NCBI GenBank assembly: GCA_964017155.1
Contig: OZ024854.1
Span: 52,319,096 to 52,383,095 of the forward strand
Direction: 5' to 3'
DNA from: Oasisia sp. SBJ-2009
Taxonomy: Eukaryota > Annelida > Polychaeta > Sabellida > Siboglinidae
Length of the DNA: 64,000 bases
The notes under the pieces are model-generated. The model worked only from the letters and a program-made list of their open reading frames with translations, made no database searches and was not told the origin of the DNA. Shown piece after piece: positions 1 to 12,400 of the stretch; position 1 is the stretch's first letter, and each line of letters opens with the position of its first letter. The position numbers were made by a program, and so were the translations under genes.

Positions 1-186
1 AAATTAAAAAAATTACATTCACGTATATATTATATATTCGTTTATAACAACAAATTAATGGACAGTCGTAAAAAGCGGGTGGTCGTAATTGAGGGTGGTC
101 GTTCGTCAGGGGTTCTACTGTATTACATAAATTAAAAAAATTACATTCACATATATATTATATATTCGTTTATAACAACAAATTAA
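1..186. repeat. Partial tandem repeat (period about 128 bp) with transposon-end-like sequence
   Basis: Positions 1-58 recur almost unchanged at 129-186, an AT-rich block ending in ACAACAAATTAAT. The sequence between them (about 60-122) is G/T-rich with GGTGGTCGT repeated and ends GGTTCTACTGTAT. A similar ending occurs at about 15047-15102. That layout is typical of DNA-transposon termini, but no partner end or transposase is visible here. The family is not identified. Confidence 0.45.
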
Positions 187-474
187 TAATTGTTTAAATA
201 ATGATTTTCCCAACATTGTATTTTGTTTTAGGTTTTATTAATGGCAAAATTGTTTTGTGACAATATAACGGTTTTCCAATTTACTACTTGACATGAGGTT
301 ATCTTTTCCTCATTATATAATAAATCCTTTCAGTTGATAAACTGTACATTGACCACCCTCTAGAAGCCGGTCTAGGTAAGGCACCTTTACATTTGGTGCA
401 TTTGTATGTGCTCACATTCCACATGAGTGACTGCATTATGTCATTGTGTAATCGTGTCACTGATTCTGCCCCAG

Positions 475-3400
475 GGACCAACGACAGTACGGGACCTGCT
501 GAAACCATGTGAACTCACCTTTCACCTTGACGATGTTGTGCACCGCGGCATTGAGACGGCCCGGCTCACATTCCAACAGAACGGAGACCGCGTGGACCTC
601 TACCTCGGACGCTTCCAGCAGTTCGGGAAAACATTTATTCGCCACTTCAAGCTGCAGCCGGACACCTTCGTACAGATGGCAATGCACTACGCCTACTACA
701 GGATGTACGGCAGGTAGGTGACTGTGGTCAGTGTGACTGTCCACTGCCAGCTCTACCACTTCACAAGTGGTCAGTGTGACTGTCCACTGCCAGCTCTACC
801 ACTTCACAAGTGGTCAGTGTGACTGTCCACTGCCAGCCCTACCACTTCACAAGTGGTCAGTGTGACTATGTCCACTGCCAGCCCTACCACTTCACAAGTG
901 GTCAGTGTGACTGTGTCCACTGCCAGCTCTACCACTTCACAAGTGGTCAGTGTGACTGTCCACTGCCAGCCCTACCACTTCACAAGTGGTCAGTGTGACT
1001 GTCCACTGCCAGCCCTACCACTTCACAAGTGGTCAGTGTGACTGTCCACTGCCAGCTCTACCACTTCACAAGTGGTCAGTGTGACTGTGTCCACTGCCAG
1101 CTCTACTACTTCACAAGTGGTCAGTGTGACTGTGTCCACTGCCAGCTCTACTACTTCACAAGTGGTCAGTGTGACTGTCCACTGCCAGCTCTACCACTTC
1201 ACAAGTGGTCAGTGTGACTGTGTCCACTGCCAGCTCTACCACTTCACAAGTGGTCAGTGTGACTGTGTCCACTGCCAGCCCTACCACTTCACAAGTGGTC
1301 AGTGTGACTGTCCACTGCCAGCTCTACCACTTCACAAGTGGTCAGTGTGACTGTCCACTGCCAGCTCTACCACTTCACAAGTGGTCAGTGTGACTGTCCA
1401 CTGCCAGCTCTACCACTTCACAAGTGGTCAGTGTGACTGTCCACTGCCAGCTCTACCACTTCACAAGTGGTCAGTGTGACTGTGTCCACTGCCAGCTCTA
1501 CTACTTCACAAGTGGTCAGTGTGACTGTGTCCACTGCCAGCTCTACTACTTCACAAGTGGTCAGTGTGACTGTCCACTGCCAGCTCTACCACTTCACAAG
1601 TGGTCAGTGTGACTGTGTCCACTGCCAGCTCTACTACTTCACAAGTGGTCAGTGTGACTGTGTCCACTGCCAGCTCTACTACTTCACAAGTGGTCAGTGT
1701 GACTGTCCACTGCCAGCTCTACCACTTCACAAGTGGTCAGTGTGACTGTGTCCACTGCCAGCTCTACTACTTCACAAGTGGTCAGTGTGACTGTCCACTG
1801 CCAGCTCTACCACTTCACAAGTGGTCAGTGTGACTGTCCACTGCCAGCTCTACCACTTCACAAGTGGTCAGTGTGACTGTCCACTGCCAGCCCTACCACT
1901 TCACAAGTGGTCAGTGTGACTGTCCACTGCCAGCCCTACCACTTCACAAGTGGTCAGTGTGACTGTGTCCACTGCCAGCTCTACCACTTCACAAGTGGTC
2001 AGTGTGACTGTGTCCACTGCCAGCCCTACCACTTCACAAGTGGTCAGTGTGACTGTGTCCACTGCCAGCTCTACCACTTCACAAGTGGTCAGTGTGACTG
2101 TGTCCACTGCCAGCCCTACCACTTCACAAGTGGTCAGTGTGACTGTCCACTGCCAGCTCTACCACTTCACAAGTGGTCAGTGTGACTGTGTCCACTGCCA
2201 GCCCTACCACTTCACAAGTGATCAGTGTGACTGTCCACTGCCAGCTCTACCACTTCACAAGTGGTCAGTGTGACTGTGTCCACTGCCAGCCCTACCACTT
2301 CACAAGTGGTCAGTGTGACTGTGTCCACTGCCAGCTCTACCACTTCACAAGTGGTCAGTGTGACTGTGTCCACTGCCAGCCCTACCACTTCACAAGTGGT
2401 CAGTGTGACTGTCCACTGCCAGCCCTACCACTTCACAGGTGGTCAGTGTGACTGTCCACTGCCAGCCCTACCACTTCACAAGTGGTCAGTGTGACTGTGT
2501 CCACTGCCAGCCCTACCACTTCACAAGTGGTCAGTGTGACTGTGTCCACTGCCAGCTCTACCACTTCACAAGTGGTCAGTGTGACTGTGTCCACTGCCAG
2601 CCCTACCACTTCACAAGTGGTCAGTGTGACTGTGTCCACTGCCAGCCCTACCACTTCACAAGTGGTCAGTGTGACTGTGTCCACTGCCAGCTCTACCACT
2701 TCACAAGTGGTCAGTGTGACTGTCCACTGCCAGCCCTACCACTTCACAAGTGGTCAGTGTGACTGTGTCCACTGCCAGCTCTACCACTTCACAAGTGGTC
2801 AGTGTGACTGTCCACTGCCAGCCCTACCACTTCACAAGTGGTCAGTGTGACTGTGTCCACTGCCAGCTCTACCACTTCACAAGTGGTCAGTGTGACTGTG
2901 TCCACTACCAGCCCTACCACTTCACAAGTGGTCAGTGTGACTGTGTCCACTGCCAGCTCTACCACTTCACAAGTGGTCAGTGTGACTGTGTCCACTACCA
3001 GCCCTACCACTTCACAAGTGGTCAGTGTGACTGTGTCCACTGCCAGCTCTACCACTTCACAAGTGGTCAGTGTGACTGTGTCCACGGCCAGCTCTACCAC
3101 TTCACAAGTGGTCAGTGTGACTGTGTCCACTGCCAGCTCTACCACTTCACAAGTGGTCAGTGTGACTGTCCACTGCCAGCCCTACCACTTCACAAGTGGT
3201 CAGTGTGACTGTCCACTGCCAGCCCTACCACTTCACAAGTGGTCAGTGTGACTGTGTCCACTACCAGCCCTGCCACTTCACAAGTGGTCAGTGTGACTGT
3301 GTCCACTACCAGCCCTACCACTTCACAAGTGGTCAGTGTGACTGTCCACTGCCAGCTCTACCACTTCACAAGTGGTTAGTGTGACTGTGTCCACTGCCAG

Positions 3401-6400
3401 CTCTACCACTTCACAAGTGGTCAGTGTGACTGTCCACTGCCAGCCCTACCACTTCACAAGTGGTCAGTGTGACTGTCCACTGCCAGCCCTACCACTTCAC
3501 AAGTGGTCAGTGTGACTGTGTCCACTGCCAGCTCTACTACTTCACAAGTGGTCAGTGTGACTGTGTCCACTGCCAGCTCTACTACTTCACAAGTGGTCAG
3601 TGTGACTGTCCACTGCCAGCTCTACCACTTCACAAGTGGTCAGTGTGACTGTGTCCACTGCCAGCTCTACTACTTCACAAGTGGTCAGTGTGACTGTGTC
3701 CACTGCCAGCTCTACTACTTCACAAGTGGTCAGTGTGACTGTCCACTGCCAGCTCTACCACTTCACAAGTGGTCAGTGTGACTGTGTCCACTGCCAGCTC
3801 TACCACTTCACAAGTGGTCAGTGTGACTGTGTCCACTGCCAGCCCTACCACTTCACAAGTGGTCAGTGTGACTGTCCACTGCCAGCTCTACCACTTCACA
3901 AGTGGTCAGTGTGACTGTCCACTGCCAGCTCTACCACTTCACAAGTGGTCAGTGTGACTGTCCACTGCCAGCTCTACCACTTCACAAGTGGTCAGTGTGA
4001 CTGTCCACTGCCAGCTCTACCACTTCACAAGTGGTCAGTGTGACTGTGTCCACTGCCAGCTCTACTACTTCACAAGTGGTCAGTGTGACTGTGTCCACTG
4101 CCAGCTCTACCACTTCACAAGTGGTCAGTGTGACTGTCCACTGCCAGCTCTACCACTTCACAAGTGGTCAGTGTGACTGTGTCCACTGCCAGCTCTACTA
4201 CTTCACAAGTGGTCAGTGTGACTGTCCACTGCCAGCTCTACCACTTCACAAGTGGTCAGTGTGACTGTCCACTGCCAGCCCTACCACTTCACAAGTGGTC
4301 AGTGTGACTGTCCACTGCCAGCCCTACCACTTCACAAGTGGTCAGTGTGACTGTCCACTGCCAGCCCTACCACTTCACAAGTGGTCAGTGTGACTGTGTC
4401 CACTGCCAGCTCTACCACTTCACAAGTGGTCAGTGTGACTGTGTCCACTGCCAGCCCTACCACTTCACAAGTGGTCAGTGTGACTGTGTCCACTGCCAGC
4501 TCTACCACTTCACAAGTGGTCAGTGTGACTGTCCACTGCCAGCTCTACCACTTCACAAGTGGTCAGTGTGACTGTGTCCACTGCCAGCCCTACCACTTCA
4601 CAAGTGGTCAGTGTGACTGTCCACTGCCAGCTCTACCACTTCACAAGTGGTCAGTGTGACTGTGTCCACTGCCAGCCCTACCACTTCACAAGTGGTCAGT
4701 GTGACTGTCCACTGCCAGCTCTACCACTTCACAAGTGGTCAGTGTGACTGTGTCCACTGCCAGCCCTACCACTTCACAAGTGGTCAGTGTGACTGTCCAC
4801 TGCCAGCTCTACCACTTCACAAGTGGTCAGTGTGACTGTGTCCACTGCCAGCCCTACCACTTCACAAGTGGTCAGTGTGACTGTCCACTGCCAGCTCTAC
4901 CACTTCACAAGTGGTCAGTGTGACTGTGTCCACTGCCAGCCCTACCACTTCACAAGTGGTCAGTGTGACTGTCCACTGCCAGCCCTACCACTTCACAAGT
5001 GGTCAGTGTGACTGTCCACTGCCAGCCCTACCACTTCACAAGTGGTCAGTGTGACTGTGTCCACTGCCAGCCCTACCACTTCACAAGTGGTCAGTGTGAC
5101 TGTGTCCACTGCCAGCTCTACCACTTCACAAGTGGTCAGTGTGACTGTGTCCACTGCCAGCCCTACCACTTCACAAGTGGTCAGTGTGACTGTGTCCACT
5201 GCCAGCCTTACCACTTCACAAGTGGTCAGTGTGACTGTGTCCACTGCCAGCTCTACCACTTCACAAGTGGTCAGTGTGACTGTCCACTGCCAGCCCTACC
5301 ACTTCACAAGTGGTCAGTGTGACTGTGTCCACTGCCAGCTCTACCACTTCACAAGTGGTCAGTGTGACTGTCCACTGCCAGCCCTACCACTTCACAAGTG
5401 GTCAGTGTGACTGTGTCCACTGCCAGCCCTACCACTTCACAAGTGGTCAGTGTGACTGTGTCCACTGCCAGCTCTACCACTTCACAAGTGGTCAGTGTGA
5501 CTGTGTCCACTACCAGCCCTACCACTTCACAAGTGGTCAGTGTGACTGTGTCCACTGCCAGCTCTACCACTTCACAAGTGGTCAGTGTGACTGTGTCCAC
5601 TACCAGCCCTACCACTTCACAAGTGGTCAGTGTGACTGTGTCCACTGCCAGCTCTACCACTTCACAAGTGGTCAGTGTGACTGTGTCCACTGCCAGCTCT
5701 ACCACTTCACAAGTGGTCAGTGTGACTGTGTCCACTGCCAGCTCTACCACTTCACAAGTGGTCAGTGTGACTGTCCACTGCCAGCCCTACCACTTCACAA
5801 GTGGTCAGTGTGACTGTGTCCACTACCAGCCCTGCCACTTCACAAGTGGTCACTATGACTTTGCTGCAGTCAGTCTTTGGAATGTGTTTTTGTTCTGACT
5901 GAGCCACTTCTGTAGTGTAAAACATTTCTAAAACACACATGTTCACAGTGGCATTTCTAATAATGTGTGACTCATCTTAACAAAAGCGGTCGGATGTCAG
6001 TAAATCAGATTTTCCGTAAATGCCGATTTTGTGAAAAAAATAGTTTTTTTACGGATTTTACATAGCTGTACATTGTGGTTTCGATAAGCACTTATATCTG
6101 ACAAGTTGTCTAAATGCACATAATCATAACACATGTAAAACAACAAGAAAGTATAGTTCAAATAAAAGTACCAATCACGCGCCACGTGGCTGCGTGCAAA
6201 CACTTTGCCGTACCAACTGTTTCCCTGAACCAACTCTCACAATCCCTGTCACTCCTTCCCCCCGTGTCTCACCCTCCCCTCCTATTTATACTCTCTTCCC
6301 AATGGCGGGAAACATTCACTTGGATCCCTGCCGTGCCCTCTGGTGGGCATCTCCTCACCTTGGTAGCGCCCTCTGGTGGGCAGCAGCTGGGTTTGGTAGC

Positions 6401-9400
6401 AGCCCTACGTTTGTCCAAAACAGGTTGTACTGCGCGAAAAATGGCACTTTTCATTATTATTCAAGATCGCCAAACACAAGTACAAGCTGGCGATGCCATG
6501 GCAACCACCATAACAATCGATTAAAAGTCACGATTTTCGTGAGCATTGTCACCGGCAAAGTGTTCCACTGCTTCTGCTTGTAATAATCCTTCGGACAGCG
6601 TAACTTAAATATTTAGACTGGAACCGTTCGATTATTACAACCAAAAACAAAACGAAGTCCTATGTGTTAACATGGAGAATATGGACCTCCTGCCCCCAAT
6701 TGTCCCCAGCCTCGTTTTCGCGCGCGAGACTTACAGGGCCTATAAAAAGTCAGAAACGTGCTAGAGAACAGCTCTATCTCTCCACATCCATTTTCTTCAA
6801 TGGACCATTGGCCTGTCGTCTGCCTGTTGATTATGTATTTTAGACAACACATCAATATTTATTTAGAGTTATTACTTGTGTTTTACCTGCATATGGGCTG
6901 GATGGTGATCAACAGGTGATGCAATTTGGCACAAATTTAAGATTAAACTCATATTTCTGATAAGATATGTCATTGTCTTGTTGCTACATTGTGGATGGTG
7001 TGTCTACGTTGTAGACCTGCCTCGAGTTATGAAACAGCGACAACACGACAGTTCTACAATGGCCGCACAGAAACAGTTCGCGGATGCACTATGGAGGTCA
7101 TTAACTGGGTCAAGGTCATGTTAGACACAACCACTACGGTAGGTGATGGTACCAGTTTGGCTACCTGCATGATTTTGTTGAATTACCTTAATGGTGTTGT
7201 TAGGCCTGGGTTTCCAAATGTTCTCTGCTTATGGCTTCTGTCATTTCACGCTTATCTGCTCTTAAGGTTGTCACCAATGGGATTGGCAACTTTGGTGTCA
7301 GATGGTAGTGGCACATTTCTTCACGATAAAGCAGTATTTCAGTCAGCTGTTTGACCAGGGACCAGTTTTACATGTGCAGTGTTGACATTTTGTATATGAT
7401 CTGGCGAGGTCTTTGGGGTGGGTCGCAGATTCTCAGTTTTTACAGATTTGTCTGGGTTGGGGATTATGCAGGGTCGCAACACTTCAGAAAGAAATATGTG
7501 AAGTTGTGACAGAATTTACTGATTTTTCTATGTCGTCATAAAGATAACAATGCCTTCTGCAAATATGTGACTGGAAATATATAGATATTTTGAGTCTTTT
7601 AGTCCTTTGAGCTGAAAGTCCAGTGGATTTATAGCATCACTCTGCAAGTGCCAACCACTGTTAGCTGCTGCATCTCAGAAACTGTTGAAGATCAATTTTT
7701 CAAATTTGTTATAAATATCTTAAGGTGTGTACAGTAAATCTAAATTTGACTGAATCATTCTAAAGGCCTGATCACTCCATGTGATCAGTAAAACAATTGC
7801 CTGTGACAAATTTATACACAATATGCTGTATAAAAACTTATTTAATATTTGTTCAGTTGATTCGTTATATGGAACAACAATGGACTTGTTTAAGCTGTTA
7901 CATGTGTTCTACTTACTATATATCCTGACATTCATGTAAGAAGACCTGTCTATACAAAGTCTGTTCTGATCTTTCAATGGATTACATGTATAATGATTTG
8001 CCTACACAGTGCAGATATTTCACCCCTGCACAGTTTTCAACAATCTTTAGCGGTACTGATCGGGCAAACAATCTAAGTGTTATACACTTCAATGCCCGGA
8101 GTCTAAAAGCCAACTTAAATAAGATTAAGGACACTCTTCGAGAACTAGAGTATAAGTTCCATATTATTGCAATTTCGGAAACTTGGTTTAAAGAAAACAA
8201 TTGGGATGGAAATGAAGTAACTAATTTTCATGACGCATTTTTAGTTTACAAATTGTACTGCAACTCCAGAAACAACAAAACAGGCGGTGGTGTTGCCATA
8301 TTTGTATGCGAATCTCTACTTAGGAATTGTGAATCTCCTAATATATGCCTGCGGAACGTATCATATGCGATTGATGAATGTTTCGAAAGTATTTTTATTG
8401 AACTACAGATCAGTAAACATTCAAAAATCAATGTCGGCTGTATATACAGAGCACCGAATACTAGCATTAGCAAATTTAATGAAAATTTATCATATATACT
8501 AGGAAATCTTACCAGTAAAGTGGTGTACATATGTGGTGATTTTAATATAGATCTATTACACTGTGAAGAACAAACTGAATCGAAACATTTCGTTGATCAA
8601 ATGTTCAGTTCTGGATTGTATCCCTTGATCACCAGGCCAACAAGAATAACAGGCACGACTGCAACTATAATAGATAACATTTTTTGTTCTGAGCTATGCA
8701 GAAACAAAATGTGCGGCATTGTTTTAAGCGATGCTACGGATCATATGCCAATTTTCGTTCTGTGTGATAATAGTACTTACGTGACCAATAATAATGATCA
8801 AAAAGTGAAGTATAACAGAACATTGGACGATGAAGCCTTAAGCAAATTTGAACAAGACTTAAGCCATACAAACTGGGAAACTGTACTGAACGAATGTAAT
8901 CCCAATTTAGCATACTTGCAATTTATGCAAATACTAAGTAACACCTACAACAATGCTTGTCCTGTCAAAATAAGAATGTATACAAACAACACTAAACGGA
9001 AGGAAAAACCTTGGATATCAAGAGGCCTAAAAAATGCTTGCATTAAAAAAAATAACTTGTACTTAGCATTTCTAAAAAAAGGTCATTGTTAACAGAAAGT
9101 CGCTATAAAAACTACAAAAACAAGTTAACAAAAATCTTGCGTATTGAAAAAAAGAACTATTATAGACAGAAACTCGAAGAGTGTAAGGCCAATGCTAGTG
9201 AAACGTGGAAAATTCTTAACACTATAATTGGCAAAAGAAAGTCGGAAGCAAAATATTCAAATGAATTCATTGTTGATAACGATCGAGTAACATTAGACAA
9301 CGAAGAAATTGCTAATCATTTCAATAACTTCTTTGTTAACATAGGTACAATATTATCTAACAGTATAGAGCCATGCCAAGGAACACAACCGACTGACTTT

Positions 9401-12400
9401 CTAAAAAACCAGGTATCAGAGTCAATGTATATGTATCCCGTTACTGAGAAAGAAGTAAGCGAAATTGTGTCAGGGTGCAAAAGTAAGACTTCGTATGGAC
9501 ACGACGAAATCAGCATGAAAACTGTTAAACATGTAATAAAGCAAATTGTAAGACCTTTAACCTATATATTTAACAGATCATTAATCACCGGAATATTTCC
9601 AAATGACATGAAAACGGCAAAAGTTATTCCTGTTTTTAAATCAGGAGATCGTCTCCAATTTTCTAACTATAGACCTATATCACTGTTACCCCAATTCTCC
9701 AAAATACTAGAAAAAATATTTAATAAAAGGTTAATGTCATTCATTGAAAATCATCACGTATTGACTGACGGGCAATATGGCTTCAGAAGTAATCACTCAA
9801 CTTCATTAGCGTTAACCGAATTTGTCGAAAAGGTAACTTCAGCAATAGATAAACAAGAAAGCACTATCGGGGTCTTTATTGATCTGAAGAAAGCATTTGA
9901 CACCGTTGATCATAAAATACTGCTAAGTAAGTTACAATGTTATGGAATAAGGGGTTTGGCACTAGATTGGATTAAAAGTTATTTAGCCAATCGTGGTCAG
10001 TATGTGTGCTATAACAACAGTAATTCAGAGCTAAAGAATATCAAGTGTGGAGTCCCACAAGGATCAATCCTGGGCCCAGTACTATTTATCTTATATATAA
10101 ATGACATGTGTGAAGTGTCAAAATTGCTTAATATTATTTTGTTTGCAGATGACACTAGCATTTTTTACTCAACTAGGAATATTGTGGATATAACATGTAC
10201 AGTTAATAACGAACTAGAAAAACTAGATATATGGTTCAGAGTTAATAAATTATCGCTTAATGTGAACAAAACCAATTTTATCATGTTTACAAATAAAAAA
10301 CAACTTAGACCAACAGTAAACATTGTTTTGAATCGAAAGAACATTGAGCAGGTGTCACATACAAAATTCCTTGGTGTAGTCATTGATGAAAACTTAACGT
10401 GGAGAGAGCAGATAAAAACGGTTGAAACGAAGGTATCAAAAAGCATAGGTGTTTTGTATAAAACAAAGGATGTTCTTGATATTCAAGCATTACGCACGTT
10501 ATACCAATCACTTGTTGAACCATATATGTCTTATTGCTGTGAAATATGGGGAAATACGTATCCGTCTAGAGTAAGAAAACTCTCTCTGCTACAGAAAAAA
10601 GCTATACGAATAATATATAGTCTTGATTACCATGGTCATACATCTGTATTTTTTCACTGTTCAAGAATTCTTAAACTTCAAGATTTAATTACACATAGGA
10701 CTATGGTTATGCTTTATAAAGCAAACAACCACTGTTTAGAAGGTCGTGTACAGGCGTTCTTTGAACCAACTGCAGCCGTACACAAGTATGATACCAGACA
10801 ATCTAAACTATTTTATGTTAAAAAAGCGAACACCACCCATAGACTACTGTCAATTACTGTCAGAGGAATACACGTATGGAACGGTCTTGAAAGTAATATA
10901 AGACAGTTGCCAAGTTTACAACAATTTAAAAAAAGTTTAAAGTCGACGTTACTTTCTTCGTATTTATGAACAATTAACACAATGCAAAAAAAATATTATT
11001 GTTGGTTGTATTAAATCTCATAACTTTTACTATAACTATTACGCATTTTAGTTGAGAAGGGCATAGCGCCTTACAAGTCATATGACTTCTGCTATGTCCT
11101 TTTAACAACAGCACCGATATTATACTGTATTGTCGTTACCATTATGTATTGTATTATTTTTCATACTATGTTGTATATTCCTGTGTTGCTGTTGTTAAAT
11201 AAACATTCATTCATTCATTCATTCATTCATTCATTCATTCATTCATTACTAAGTGCCATGGTTGTCCACTAACTTATTTTGTTTCAGAACAGTGACAGGT
11301 TGAAACTATTGACCGCTGCCATGACCAAGCACAACACATTGATGGCAGAAGCCGTCAACAACATGGGTAGGTGTCTGTCTGTTTCTGTGCAGTCCTCTTG
11401 TGTATTCATACCAGCAGTCATCACTAGATGTATATGCTGAAACACTCCATAAAACATATCTTCTTGTTTGGTAACTTTAAACCATCATCGAAACTGACAC
11501 CAGGCACCATAGGTGAAATATCAAAATTGGTTTTCTGCCAGGTAATAATAGATTTGTATGCTTACAATCAATAAAGTTAACTTTTTATATTAATTATATA
11601 CCTCTATATCAGGTTTGTTCAATCTACCCGCCATGTCTGGTCTTATGTCCATAATTGTGCCACAACGAAACATTGTTAACAAGCACGTTTTTATAATACA
11701 TACTAAAATCCACTACAGTCCTTGTAATTCAATAAGTCTGTTATCAATGTGGTGATAACAATGGTGTGTGCTGTACTGCTTTCTTATGTTGTTGAGTCTG
11801 AGTGATTACATGCTTTAAAGGTTGCACAGATATCCCATTAAATGAGTGAACATGTTGGGTTGTTCTCAGGCTGTGACCGCCACTTGTTTGGACTTCAAGT
11901 ACTGGCTGTGGAGGAGGGGATCCCCCTTCCACAACTCTACACAGACCCTGCCTGGAGGAAGAGGTACACAGGCTTAATGGCTCTTTCCATTTTAAAGCCT
12001 CGATTTGCATTATTTGTTAACACCCTTCTATTAGAGATCATGTGCAACATCTGGGTAGATTTTCTTTCAACTGCAGTAAATAATACTAACGAAACATTTG
12101 AACAATAATTTAGGTGTTTATGTGGCTAATAAATATTCGTCAGACTGAATGTTTGGTAGATTCCTTACATGAACATCATGTTGCTTTATATTGCTGCCCC
12201 CCTAGTGGTGGTGATGGGAACTTCACACTGTCGACAAGCTTCCTTGGCTACACGCCTGTGTTAGGAGGTCTGCCTCCAATGTGCAAGGACGGCTACGGGG
12301 TGTTCTACAACATGCTGCCTGACCAGTGAGTGGACTCCCTTCATGTGTCCTGTCTTCAAGTTGTCTAAGTCTCACATTCTGTTAGATTCACAGACTTGAT

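Larger units (their letters stand above)
7860..11246 (+). mobile_element. Non-LTR retrotransposon (Jockey/CR1-like group), nearly intact
   Basis: This LINE encodes an apurinic-type endonuclease followed by reverse transcriptase, split by a single frameshift near 9080. After the RT stop (10969) come a roughly 200-bp 3' UTR, AATAAA and an (ATTC)n tail at about 11205-11246, as many CR1-group LINEs have. The 5' edge is unclear; no ORF1 with a gag-like zinc finger was seen. It sits in a CROT intron in the sense direction, about 40 bp before the next exon. Its base composition is more AT-rich than the host exons. The exact clade (CR1, L2, Rex1, Jockey) cannot be set by eye. Confidence 0.9.

Noticed and set aside
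299..508. Short minus-strand frame at the left edge
   Set aside because: Overlaps the CROT acceptor on the other strand and has no similarity to any known protein.
715..5860. CRISPR-like regular repeat array
   Set aside because: The units are contiguous with no unique spacers, and the array lies between exons of an animal gene. It is a minisatellite.
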